Part shown: one piece after another, positions 40,611 through 50,565 of the stretch
Position numbering within the stretch: the first letter of the stretch is position 1
How the letters are laid out: each line of letters opens with the position of its first letter
NCBI GenBank assembly: GCA_003209565.1
Contig: QCQK01000004.1
Coordinates: 26,518 to 90,517 of the forward strand
Reading direction: 5' to 3'
Length of the DNA stretch: 64,000 nt
Source: Prochlorococcus sp. AG-449-J16
GTDB taxonomy: Bacteria > Cyanobacteriota > Cyanobacteriia > PCC-6307 > Cyanobiaceae
Program-made: the position numbers and the translations under genes
The notes under the pieces: model-generated
What the model saw: the letters and a program-made list of their open reading frames with translations, nothing else
Database searches by the model: none
What the model was told of the DNA's origin: nothing

Positions 40611-41548
40611 TTAATCACCTCTAAATCTAGGCATTCTTTGAAGTATTTAATGGTTCTATCTAATCCCTCATTAATTTCAACTGAAGGGTTCCAATTGAGT
40701 TTCTTTCTAGCTAAATCAATGACAGGCCTCCTCTGGAGAGGATCATCCTGTGGCAGAGGTTTATAAATAATATTCAAATTAGAATCAATTTTTTTTATGA
40801 CTAAATCAGCTAATTCTTTTATGGTAAATTCATTTGGATTACCTATATTTATAGGTCCTGCCTCTTTTGAGTACATTAATTTCATCATCCCTGAGATCAA
40901 ATCATCTACATAACAAAATGATCTAGTTTGTAGACCATCTCCATAAATTGTAAGCTCTTCGCCTTTAATTGCCTGACATATAAAATTACTTACTACCCTT
41001 CCATCATTTGGCAACATTCTGGGACCATAAGTATTGAAAATTCTCATAACTTTTATATCAACATCATGCATTCTTTGATAGTCAAAACAAAGTGTTTCAG
41101 CTATTCTTTTACCCTCGTCATAACAACTTCTAATACCAATAGGATTGACACTACCTCTATATTCTTCAGATTGTGGATGTACTTCTGGATCTCCATATAC
41201 TTCGCTCGTGCTAGCAAGTAACAATGTTGCTCCAGTCCTTTTCGCTAAACCGAGCATATTGATAGTACCTAAAAAACTTGTTTTAGCAGTTTTGATCGGA
41301 TTGTTTTGATAATGCACCGGAGATGCAGGACATGCAAGATGCCAAATCTTATCAACCTCTAAATTAATATTATTTGTTACATCATGCCTTATTAATTCAA
41401 AATTCTCATTATCTATCCACTTAAAGATATTATTTTTTTTCCCAGTGTAATAATTATCAAGACAAATTACTTCTTCTCCAGACTCCATTAATTTATCTAC
41501 TAAGTGAGAGCCTAAAAAACCTGCTCCTCCTGTTATCAGATTTCTCAT
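40607..41548 (-). CDS. UDP-glucuronate decarboxylase (UDP-xylose synthase)
   Basis: [17 protein letters not shown]...[50 protein letters not shown]. Confidence 0.92.
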   Translation of the reverse strand: MRNLITGGAGFLGSHLVDKLMESGEEVICLDNYYTGKKNNIFKWIDNENFELIRHDVTNNINLEVDKIWHLACPASPVHYQNNPIKTAKTSFLGTINMLGLAKRTGATLLLASTSEVYGDPEVHPQSEEYRGSVNPIGIRSCYDEGKRIAETLCFDYQRMHDVDIKVMRIFNTYGPRMLPNDGRVVSNFICQAIKGEELTIYGDGLQTRSFCYVDDLISGMMKLMYSKEAGPINIGNPNEFTIKELADLVIKKIDSNLNIIYKPLPQDDPLQRRPVIDLARKKLNWNPSVEINEGLDRTIKYFKECLDLEVIK

Positions 41549-41731
41549 ATTTAAAGTTCATTATAAGAACAAACATATTTATATTAATTCATAAGGCTAT
41601 GATAATAACCTTTAAAATTTATAATATTAATACCTAGAAACTTAGAGAGTCTGAAGATTTTTTAATTTAAGATAACCCTGCCATTAATATAGATTTGAAT
41701 CATATATAATCAGTTAGTCTAAAGAGGCAAA

Positions 41732-43141
41732 GTGCAAAAATCTCTAAAAATAAAGAACATCTGCTGCATTGGAGCAGGATATGTTGGCGGACCAACAATG
41801 TCAGTAATAGCTAAAAATTGTCCAGAAATAAAAATTACTGTAGTTGACATCAATAAACAAAGAATTGATTCATGGAATGATAATAATCTCGATAACCTTC
41901 CGATTTATGAACCTGGTCTAAAAAAAATAATTAAAGAATGCAGAGGCAAGAATTTACACTTTTCTTGTGATGTAGATTCTGCTATAGGTCAAGCTGATAT
42001 GATCTTTTTATCAGTAAATACTCCTACAAAATCAAGGGGAATCGGTGCCGGACAGGCTAGTGATCTGAAGTGGATAGAAGCCTCCGCAAGAAAAGTTGCA
42101 GAAGCTGCTAAAGGTACTACTATTGTTGTTGAAAAAAGTACTCTTCCTGTAAAAACAGCCGAAACTATTAAGATAATTCTAGACTCTTCTCAAAAGGATA
42201 ATAAATTTAAAAATTCTGAAAAAAAAGATTTTCATGTTCTCTCTAATCCAGAATTTTTAGCAGAAGGTTCAGCAATAAATGATCTCCAATACCCCGATAG
42301 AGTTTTAATTGGTGGAGATAATCAAAAAGCTATTGAAGCACTTGAAAGCATTTACCTTTTTTGGGTTGAAAAAGATAAGATCATAAAAACTAATCTCTGG
42401 AGTTCAGAATTATCTAAATTAACAGCCAACGCATTTCTTGCACAAAGGATAAGCTCTATTAATTCAATTTCTGCATTATGTGAAGAGACAGGTGCAGATG
42501 TTCAAGAAGTAGCTAAGGCTATTGGAATGGATAAAAGAATAGGTTCAAGTTTTCTCAAATCTGGGCCAGGATTTGGGGGTAGTTGCTTCAAAAAAGATAT
42601 ATTAAATCTAATTTATTTATCCAATTATTATGGTCTCAAAGAAGTTGGTAACTACTGGGAAAAAGTATTGGAATTAAACGAATGGCAACAATCAAGAATT
42701 TCTCAAATTATTACGAAGAAATTATTCGGAAATTTATTTGATAAAAAGATTTCAATTTTAGGATTTTCTTTTAAAGCAGATACTAATGACGTAAGGGAAT
42801 CACCTGCTATAAAAATTTGCAAAGACTTACTAGAAGAGGGGGCAGTTTTATCTATATTTGATCCAAAAGTCGAATCATCTCAAATTTTCGAATCGCTATC
42901 TAATGGAGATGAAAACAAAAATATAATAATTTCAAAAACAATTCAGGAATCCACTTTGAACGCAGATGCTATTGTGATCCTAACCGAATGGCAAGTTTTT
43001 TATGAATTAAGGTGGCCAGAGATTAGTAAAAAAATGCGTAAGCCTTCTTGGGTATTTGATACAAGAGGCATAATTAGTGTAAAAGAATTAAAGAAACTCG
43101 GAATCAATGTTTGGAGAGTAGGATTCTCTAGTAAAATTTAA
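41732..43141 (+). CDS. ugd: UDP-glucose 6-dehydrogenase, eukaryote-like subtype
   Basis: KNICCIGAGYVGGPTMSVIAKNCPEIKITVVD; NPEFLAEGSAINDLQYPDRVLIGGD; SGPGFGGSCFKKDILNL. Confidence 0.93.
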   Translation: MQKSLKIKNICCIGAGYVGGPTMSVIAKNCPEIKITVVDINKQRIDSWNDNNLDNLPIYEPGLKKIIKECRGKNLHFSCDVDSAIGQADMIFLSVNTPTKSRGIGAGQASDLKWIEASARKVAEAAKGTTIVVEKSTLPVKTAETIKIILDSSQKDNKFKNSEKKDFHVLSNPEFLAEGSAINDLQYPDRVLIGGDNQKAIEALESIYLFWVEKDKIIKTNLWSSELSKLTANAFLAQRISSINSISALCEETGADVQEVAKAIGMDKRIGSSFLKSGPGFGGSCFKKDILNLIYLSNYYGLKEVGNYWEKVLELNEWQQSRISQIITKKLFGNLFDKKISILGFSFKADTNDVRESPAIKICKDLLEEGAVLSIFDPKVESSQIFESLSNGDENKNIIISKTIQESTLNADAIVILTEWQVFYELRWPEISKKMRKPSWVFDTRGIISVKELKKLGINVWRVGFSSKI

Positions 43142-43248
43142 GTTAAGATTTTAGTTCTAATCAATAAGAATATTTGTTAAAAATATCTTTGGAAGAATAC
43201 TATTGACTACCTCTGCTTAATTATATTAATAAAGATAATTTTCATTTC

Positions 43249-43689
43249 ATGGGTTTTGCAATAATTACAGGTCATCTTGGGGTTGTTGGTTCGTCTGTAT
43301 CCAAGATTCTTAAAGAGAATACAAATTTAACAATAGTTGGAATAGATTGTGATTTATGGTCAAAACTATTTTTAGAAGTAGAACCGCTAAATCAATCTAA
43401 GTGGTCACAAAGAGAAAAAGAAATTGGGGTTGATATTTCACATAATATTGATAAAAGGGATCAAAAATCTGTTGAAGATATATTCAATAAATTAATCTCA
43501 ATTTTGGAAATTATAAATATTTTAAAAGAAGATTTCGGAGTTAAATTAAAATACACCTTAGAAGATAATCCAAGAACTGGAGACCATATTTGGTATATAA
43601 CTTCTAACAAAAAACTTAAACAAAAATTTGATTGGGAACCCAAAATAAAGATAAATGCGATAATTGAAGATATTATCAAAACTTTATAA
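43249..43689 (+). pseudogene. internally deleted CDP-paratose 2-epimerase-like SDR (N- and C-termini fused in frame)
   Basis: N-term MGFAIITGHLGVVGSSVSKIL Rossmann start joined to C-term ISILEIINILKEDFGVKLKYTLEDNPRTGDHIWYIT; central catalytic region missing. Confidence 0.75.
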
Positions 43690-44570
43690 TGTTGAAAATT
43701 TCATTCACTGATTTCTGGTATGGATTTCAAGAAGATAATAATATAATTACAAATATATTGAAAGAAATATTTGAAGAAGAAATTAAAATTACATTACCCC
43801 GCCAAGCTGATGTATGTTTTTTTACTATTTACGGTAAAAATCATAAAAGAATTCTCAGAAAATTCAGGGACAAGTCTTTTTTATTTCTAGGCGAAAATAT
43901 AAGACCTAATATCTTTGATGCACCATTTTCGCTTTCCGGAGATTTCAATAGTTACGGGGGGAAAAACATGAGACTACCCTTATGGTATTTGGAGATTGAT
44001 TGGTTCAATACGAATATTGGTACCGTTCGAATTGAAGATGTTGAACCAAAACTAGTTGAGAAAGGAACTTTCACAGCAGATGACTTTGCAAAAAAGAAAG
44101 ATTGTGTAGCCATCTTTAATAATCCTGAAGGTACTAGAATAGATATGTTTGAAAAACTAAAATCTATAATGTTAGTAGAAGCATATGGGAAACTATTTAA
44201 AAAAAGTTTTGACAATGGTTGGGATTACATACAAAAAATAAAAAAAATGGAAGATTATAAATTTAATTATTGTCCTGAAAATTCACTCTACCCTGGCTAT
44301 TATACGGAAAAATGTTTTCATGCAAAGGTTGCTGGTTGCATACCTATCTACTTTGCTGAAAGTTTTGTTATTAAGGACTTTAGGAAGGAATGTTTTATAA
44401 ACATGTATGATTATCTTGAGTTCGAAGATTTAGCGAAATTTCTTAAGGAGATAAAAAATGATTACCAATATCTTGCGAAGATTGCAAATGAGCCCCTACT
44501 TCACGAAATCCCAGATTTAAATAAAATTAAAAATTTTCTTTATAAATCAATTAAAAAGATTATTAATTAA
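43689..44570 (+). CDS. GT10 family (alpha-1,3-fucosyltransferase-like) glycosyltransferase
   Basis: FLGENIRPNIFDAPFSLSGD; FNYCPENSLYPGYYTEKCFHAKVAGCIPIYF donor-site region. Confidence 0.85.
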   Translation: MLKISFTDFWYGFQEDNNIITNILKEIFEEEIKITLPRQADVCFFTIYGKNHKRILRKFRDKSFLFLGENIRPNIFDAPFSLSGDFNSYGGKNMRLPLWYLEIDWFNTNIGTVRIEDVEPKLVEKGTFTADDFAKKKDCVAIFNNPEGTRIDMFEKLKSIMLVEAYGKLFKKSFDNGWDYIQKIKKMEDYKFNYCPENSLYPGYYTEKCFHAKVAGCIPIYFAESFVIKDFRKECFINMYDYLEFEDLAKFLKEIKNDYQYLAKIANEPLLHEIPDLNKIKNFLYKSIKKIIN

Positions 44571-44592
44571 AGCTAATTTAAATAATTCCCAT

Positions 44593-44652
44593 ATGTTTAA
44601 AACTCCATTACTTATTATTACTTTGAATAGGGAAAAAATACAAAAGTTATAA
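44593..44652 (+). pseudogene. relic N-terminus of an HlpA-like glycosyltransferase
   Basis: MFKTPLLIITLNREKIQKL* parallels MFNTPILLIAWNRPEKVSKV of the gene at 44674. Confidence 0.6.
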
Positions 44653-44673
44653 TTAATAATTTATCAAATACAA

Positions 44674-45627
44674 ATGTTTAATACTCCTATTTTACTAATT
44701 GCTTGGAATAGACCAGAAAAAGTATCAAAAGTAATTAATGCTATAAAAAAGATTACTCCAAATAAAATTTACATAGCATGCGATGGTCCAATCCCAAACA
44801 ATGAATTAAATCAATTAAAAGTTAATGAGACGAGATCTACTATTAATAAAGAAATAAATTGGAAATGTAAATTAAAGAAATACTATAGAAAAAAAAATTA
44901 TGGTTGTAAAATAGCGGTTAGCGATGCTATAACTTGGTTTTTCAAAAACGAAACTTCCGGAATAATACTTGAGGATGATTGTGTACCACATATCGATTTC
45001 TTTTATTTTTGTGAAGAGATGCTCGAAAAATATAAAAATGATGAGAGGGTTTGGTGTATAAGTGCTCATAATATTTTTAGAGGTAGTAATAAAATTAAAT
45101 TCTCATACTATTTCAGTAAATATTTTCGTTGTTGGGGGTGGGCGACCTGGTCAAGATGTTGGAAAAGATATGATAGAGATATTAAAGATTGGCCTAATCT
45201 TAAAAAGCAAAAAATTCTTGAAAATATTTTTGATACTAAGAAAGAAATTAATTTCTGGGAGAAAACTTTTGATGGTTTGTTTTATAAATCTTTTCCTAAT
45301 ACATGGGATTATCAATGGACATATGCTTGTTTATTAAATTCTGGATTGACAATAATACCGAGAATTAATTTAATTTCAAATATAGGTTTTGACAAAGAAG
45401 CAACACATACTTTTATTGGAGAATCTGGTACTAATAATAAAGAATTGAATTTCAAAAAAAGTGGTATATTTCCATTATTACATCCGGACAAAATTTACAG
45501 AAATAAAAAAGCTGATAAAATTGTAGAAGCTTTATGCTACTCAGGTTATCCAATTTTTTCATTCTCATATATGAAATTTTTTATAAAAAAAATTTACTTC
45601 AAAATAAAATTATATTTCTGGCTATAG
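44674..45627 (+). CDS. HlpA-like glycosyltransferase (nucleotide-diphospho-sugar transferase)
   Basis: MFNTPILLIAWNRPEKVSKVINAI...GIILEDDCVPHIDFFYFCEEML. Confidence 0.8.
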   Translation: MFNTPILLIAWNRPEKVSKVINAIKKITPNKIYIACDGPIPNNELNQLKVNETRSTINKEINWKCKLKKYYRKKNYGCKIAVSDAITWFFKNETSGIILEDDCVPHIDFFYFCEEMLEKYKNDERVWCISAHNIFRGSNKIKFSYYFSKYFRCWGWATWSRCWKRYDRDIKDWPNLKKQKILENIFDTKKEINFWEKTFDGLFYKSFPNTWDYQWTYACLLNSGLTIIPRINLISNIGFDKEATHTFIGESGTNNKELNFKKSGIFPLLHPDKIYRNKKADKIVEALCYSGYPIFSFSYMKFFIKKIYFKIKLYFWL

Positions 45628-45653
45628 ATAGTTTATTGATTTATATTTAAGTA

Positions 45654-46898
45654 ATGAAAGTACTTCATATATCATCTTCAGACGGAGGAGGAGGAGCTGC
45701 TATAGCATCTCTCAGAATCCATTTATCACAAAGAAGAAATATCAAAAGTACTATGTTTGTAAGTAATAAAGTTAGTGGTTTTGAAGATGTCAATACTTTC
45801 AATTCAGATCTAATAAAGTTTTATACTTATGCAAAAACTGGTATAGGGAAAAAGATTTCTAAATTACAAGTTTCTGATAATAAAATTCTTCATTCAGTTT
45901 CATGCTTGCCTTGTTTTCTTGACAAATATATTAATAAAAGTAGCAATGATATTATAAATCTCCACTGGGTTCAGAATGAAATGTTGTCAATTGAGGCAAT
46001 TGGAAGAATTAAAAAACCATTGGTTTGGACACTTCATGATGCTTGGCCATTTTCAGGAAGTGAGCACTACCCTAAAGATTTTCTTGATCAAAGATTTATC
46101 AAAGGTTACAACAATAAAAATAAGCCAAAGGGGCATAAAAGATTTGATTTAGATAAATGGTGTTGGGATAGAAAGAAAAAAAATTGGAAAAAAAAAATGT
46201 ATATAATATGTCCGAGTAATTGGTTAGCTAATTGCGCTAAGAAATCTAATTTAATGCAATCTTGGGATATTAATGTTATTCCAAATACTTTAAATACTTC
46301 TAAATTTAAACCATGGCCAAAAAATATAGCTAGAAAATTATTTAAATTACCATTAGACAAAAAAATCATTCTTTTTGGAGCCATTGGCGGCACTCAGCAA
46401 TATATAAAAGGATGGGATTTACTCTCTAAATCGTTGGAATTTGTATATCAAGAGGTTCCAGATGCTGTAGCAGTGGTTTTTGGGGAATCTAAGAATAATA
46501 GTTGGGAATCAATGAATATTCCCTTATTTTTTCCTGGTAAACTTCATGACTCCGAATCATTATCAATGCTTTATTCTGCTGCAGATATTATGGTAGTGCC
46601 TTCTAGAATGGAGTCATTTGGTCAAACTGCGAGTGAGGCTTCGAGTTGTGGAACCCCAGTGATTGCATTTAATCATTCTGGACTTAAAGATATAATTTCA
46701 AATAATGTAACTGGATATTTAGTTCAACCATTTGATTATAAAAAATTATCAAATGCAATTATAAATCTTTTGAATAATAATGAGAAAAGAAAATTATTTC
46801 AAATTGCAAGCAGAAAAAAGGCTAAGCAAAGTTGGTCATATTCAGCAGTTTCAAAAATGTATTTAGAGTTATATGAAAGAGTATTAAAAGAAAACTAA
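45654..46898 (+). CDS. GT4 family glycosyltransferase
   Basis: SSDGGGGAAIASLRIHL...VVPSRMESFGQTASEASSCGTPVIAFNHSGLKDII. Confidence 0.9.
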   Translation: MKVLHISSSDGGGGAAIASLRIHLSQRRNIKSTMFVSNKVSGFEDVNTFNSDLIKFYTYAKTGIGKKISKLQVSDNKILHSVSCLPCFLDKYINKSSNDIINLHWVQNEMLSIEAIGRIKKPLVWTLHDAWPFSGSEHYPKDFLDQRFIKGYNNKNKPKGHKRFDLDKWCWDRKKKNWKKKMYIICPSNWLANCAKKSNLMQSWDINVIPNTLNTSKFKPWPKNIARKLFKLPLDKKIILFGAIGGTQQYIKGWDLLSKSLEFVYQEVPDAVAVVFGESKNNSWESMNIPLFFPGKLHDSESLSMLYSAADIMVVPSRMESFGQTASEASSCGTPVIAFNHSGLKDIISNNVTGYLVQPFDYKKLSNAIINLLNNNEKRKLFQIASRKKAKQSWSYSAVSKMYLELYERVLKEN

Positions 46899-48001
46899 TG
46901 CAACTAAGTTTATATTTGTATTTATTATTAGCAATTTATGTAATTTTTTCTAAAAAAAAAGCTTTATCTATTATAGGTTGTATATTTTTCGGTATTTTCA
47001 TTTTTATTAGCAGAGACATTAATGCGGCTCCAGACTCAATACATTATCTAAATTTCTTTGTGAAAGATATCCGCGGATTAGGATCTTCAAAAACTTTCCT
47101 ATTTTATCAATATGGTCTGAAAAATATACTGTTATTACCAGGAATTATCGCTTATCATCTTACTACTTTTATCCCATTTTTCGTAATATCTTATATTTCA
47201 ATAAGATCAAAAATAGTCCTTCCAATTTTCTTTTTTGTTTCTTCAGAAGCATTTGCTGTACTGAGTTTTAATGCAATGAGGCAAGGACTAGCTATTTCAT
47301 TTTTTTTAATAATTATTTATTTTTACAAATATATATTTAATCTTGAATTCTTTAAGAACAAATCTCAATTTGAATTAATTTTTATTTTGGCGTTAAGCAT
47401 TGCTGCTTCATTGCATTCAACATTATTTGGATTCATTTTATTAATCTTAGGTTTCATTACATTAAATTATTTTTCTGAATTATTAATAGATTTTTTTAAA
47501 AAACTAATAATCAGTAAGAAATCTTTCCTAATAGTATTTACAACCATTTCGGGTTCCTTATTTTTTGTTTATCTCACAATCTTATCTAAAATACCTTTTT
47601 TAGCAAAAGCAACTTTTTATCTAACTAATAATGAAACTTACAATTCTGGAACTTTGGGATCCTTCTACAGACTTACTGTAATGATTTTCTTAATCTTGTA
47701 TCCTTATTTAAGAAAATATAATTACAGTATTAAAAATATAATAAAAAATTTAAGAACTGATAATTTTGTTTTTTATTCATTTATAAGCATTTTATCTTTG
47801 GCAACAATAGCTCCATTTGGAGCTCAATTATTTATTAGATTCTCATATTTTTATATAATACCAATTACATTTAATTTTCTGAATTGGAAAGAAAGAGATC
47901 CTTATATAGTAAATAATTCTACGATTACAAAACTTTTTATAGTTTTAGTAGGATTAATAACTTATTCTTCTGGAGCAATAGAAAATATTTTATATAAATG
48001 A
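46898..48001 (+). CDS. EpsG/Wzy-like polysaccharide polymerase
   Basis: Polytopic; AFAVLSFNAMRQGLAISFFLIIIYFY motif. Confidence 0.75.
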   Translation: MQLSLYLYLLLAIYVIFSKKKALSIIGCIFFGIFIFISRDINAAPDSIHYLNFFVKDIRGLGSSKTFLFYQYGLKNILLLPGIIAYHLTTFIPFFVISYISIRSKIVLPIFFFVSSEAFAVLSFNAMRQGLAISFFLIIIYFYKYIFNLEFFKNKSQFELIFILALSIAASLHSTLFGFILLILGFITLNYFSELLIDFFKKLIISKKSFLIVFTTISGSLFFVYLTILSKIPFLAKATFYLTNNETYNSGTLGSFYRLTVMIFLILYPYLRKYNYSIKNIIKNLRTDNFVFYSFISILSLATIAPFGAQLFIRFSYFYIIPITFNFLNWKERDPYIVNNSTITKLFIVLVGLITYSSGAIENILYK

Positions 48002-48762
48002 AAATTTCAAGAAGTAACTTTATAGAAGAAGTAAATTTTATTACTCCATTTAAAGACAAATCATTAATTAAATTAGAAAGAACAATAAATTCACTTAAAA
48101 AAACAAATAAATTCTTTAAAGTTAAACACTTAATTATTTATGATTCTAGTTCTAAAAATCTTATCAATATCCTTCAAGAAAAAATTCTCTATGACAGGAG
48201 GGGATTTTATAACTTAATTTTAAAAGAGGCTAGCTCAAGTGGTATATATTCGGCAATTAATGAAGCCCTAGAAATAATCCCCAAGGAATCATATTATATT
48301 GTTTTAGGTGCTGGCGATTTAATTATAAATAACAAAGGTAAGTTGAAATATCCAAAAGAAAAAATAATCCTATTTCCATATATACTTTCAGAAGATATTA
48401 AAAAAGTATTTTATAGAAAAATAAGGCCAATATATAGTGGAATGCCATACTGCCATAATGCTATTGCCTACATAAATGATGGGAGCAGATATAACGAAAA
48501 ATTAAAAGTATCATCAGATTATGAGCACTTTATAAAATATATAAAATTTCATAAATTAAAAAAAGAAAATCTTGAAAAAAACTTGCAACAAAATCTAAAA
48601 ATTGAATTTGATTCAAAAGGCATAAGTTCTAAATCTAAGATAATTAAGAGTTTTGAAAATATGTTAATAATTTACAGTGAATTAGGTCTTATAAAAATCT
48701 TGCTATTTATTTGCCATAATTTTAAAAGAGTAATTTACAAAATTTGGATCGGGAGAAGGTAA
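47998..48762 (+). CDS. GT2-like glycosyltransferase
   Basis: EASSSGIYSAINEALEIIPKESYYIVLGAGDLI. Confidence 0.75.
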   Translation: MKISRSNFIEEVNFITPFKDKSLIKLERTINSLKKTNKFFKVKHLIIYDSSSKNLINILQEKILYDRRGFYNLILKEASSSGIYSAINEALEIIPKESYYIVLGAGDLIINNKGKLKYPKEKIILFPYILSEDIKKVFYRKIRPIYSGMPYCHNAIAYINDGSRYNEKLKVSSDYEHFIKYIKFHKLKKENLEKNLQQNLKIEFDSKGISSKSKIIKSFENMLIIYSELGLIKILLFICHNFKRVIYKIWIGRR

Positions 48763-49544
48763 GTTATATTATTCCCTTATGGTTCAAAACAGAATCTTGG
48801 GAAATTGAAGCAAGTTTAAATTCATTAAAAAGTGAATCTTCTCTAATTTCAGAAATCATAATAGTTTTTGATGGACATAAATCTTTTTCAAAGGAATTTA
48901 AGATTCCTGATGAATTCCTTAAAAAAATTATTTTTGTTTATTGTTTTATAAATAGAGGACCTGGAATTGCAAGAAATAAGGGTAGCATATTTTCAAAGAG
49001 TAAATATTTATTTTTCTTAGATTCTGGCGATCTTTCTTGCAAAAATAGAATCTCAAAAGAGTTAAGATATTTAAAAAAATATAATGCTGTATATGGAGAC
49101 ATAATTGAAAATTTACCAAATCAAACAAACCGAGTAAAAAAAGGATTGAAGAACTCATTAAAAGCTAAGAAAATAATAGCTTTTAGAAATCCATATAATA
49201 ATGTAACTTTAGCAATTAGGAAAAAAGATTTTTATTACCTAGGAGGTTTTTCAAGTTTAAGAGTTGGGGAAGATTGGATATTAGTAGGTAAAATTTTAAA
49301 AAACAAATTAAAAATTATTTCCATAGATCAAATTTTAGTAGAGGTAAATATAGGCTCTTCTTTTTTAGAAAGAAGAACCGGTATCAAAATTTTGAATGAT
49401 ATTTTTAAGTGTTTAAAAGAACTTAAAAAGATGCATATAATTAATTATTTTGATTATATTATTTCTTTATTTATCCAGGTAATTACAAGATTAATTCTCC
49501 CAAAAACAATTGTTAAAATTATTTATAAATTATTGAGGAATTAA
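48744..49544 (+). CDS. GT2 family glycosyltransferase
   Basis: NRGPGIARNKGSIFSKSKYLFFLDSGDLS; ...GGFSSLRVGEDWIL. Confidence 0.82.
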   Translation: MDREKVSYIIPLWFKTESWEIEASLNSLKSESSLISEIIIVFDGHKSFSKEFKIPDEFLKKIIFVYCFINRGPGIARNKGSIFSKSKYLFFLDSGDLSCKNRISKELRYLKKYNAVYGDIIENLPNQTNRVKKGLKNSLKAKKIIAFRNPYNNVTLAIRKKDFYYLGGFSSLRVGEDWILVGKILKNKLKIISIDQILVEVNIGSSFLERRTGIKILNDIFKCLKELKKMHIINYFDYIISLFIQVITRLILPKTIVKIIYKLLRN

Positions 49545-50468
49545 TTAAATGCTCTCCTTAAAAGGAGTTGCAAATTTTAATTCTAAAATTGCCCCTACAA
49601 ATATTGAAATTATTGAGCTTAAAATCATTATTGAAATCTGATTTATATATACTGAGAAAAACATTAAACATGTCAAAAAAATATAAATTGCTGATATTTT
49701 TGAATGACTCCAACCAGATTGATGAAGCCTTTGAAAAAGATGAGATTTGTGGGCTTTAAATATATTCTGACGTAAGTAAAATCTCCTTAAGACTGTTACT
49801 AAAGCGTCTGAAAATATTGGTAATGCTATTAAAAGATTTCGAAAACTATCATATATAGTAACTTGATTATATAAAATCAAAACAAATAAAGCGCCTAAAA
49901 ATGTACTTCCAACATCACCCATAAATACTTTTGCAGGTTGCCAATTAAAAATCAAAAAAGCCAATAAAGATCCACATAAAGAAAACAAGGTCAAATTAAA
50001 AGTTAAAGAAGCAAAGATTATTATCAAAAAAAAGCATCCTGCCAATAGACCATCTATACCATCCATGAAATTTGAGAAGTTTATAATTGCAGTTCCAAAA
50101 ATCAGAAGAAAAATAAAAATAAAGTAATCTTGAAAAGTAATTAATTGCTCATTCAAAAAAAGTGTATTTTTTAAAATCAAAATTACTGTAAGTAATTGCG
50201 CTAAATATCTTAACTTAGCTGACAATTTTACTCGATCATCAATTATGCCAATAACTGCTAATGGCAAACACATAAACCACTGAATATCATTCTGTAAAAA
50301 AGCAAATAGTAAAGTAGAAAATATAAATGAAATACCACCTGAACTTGCTTTAATAGTTGTATGAGAGCTTCTTTTATTTGGCTTATCTGGAGCATGAATT
50401 AATAGAAAAGGTATAGAAACCTTCAAAAAAATATAAGTAACAATAAATCCAAAAATTAATCCTTGCAT
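49545..50468 (-). CDS. Undecaprenyl-phosphate sugar-1-phosphate transferase (WecA/MraY family)
   Basis: DKPNKRSSHTTIKASSGGISFIF; NFMDGIDGLLAG; FMGDVGSTFLGAL. Confidence 0.9.
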   Translation of the reverse strand: MQGLIFGFIVTYIFLKVSIPFLLIHAPDKPNKRSSHTTIKASSGGISFIFSTLLFAFLQNDIQWFMCLPLAVIGIIDDRVKLSAKLRYLAQLLTVILILKNTLFLNEQLITFQDYFIFIFLLIFGTAIINFSNFMDGIDGLLAGCFFLIIIFASLTFNLTLFSLCGSLLAFLIFNWQPAKVFMGDVGSTFLGALFVLILYNQVTIYDSFRNLLIALPIFSDALVTVLRRFYLRQNIFKAHKSHLFQRLHQSGWSHSKISAIYIFLTCLMFFSVYINQISIMILSSIISIFVGAILELKFATPFKESI

Positions 50469-50565
50469 TTATGAAGAAATTTTTATTAATAGAGTACTAT
50501 AATAAATCATCTAATTACTAAACTTAAATATTTTAAAAGTAGTGAAAAAAAAATGAAAATATCTT

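Noticed and set aside
45062-45337. Plus-strand alternative-frame ORF inside the HlpA-like gene
   Set aside because: Out-of-frame overlap with a recognisable glycosyltransferase.
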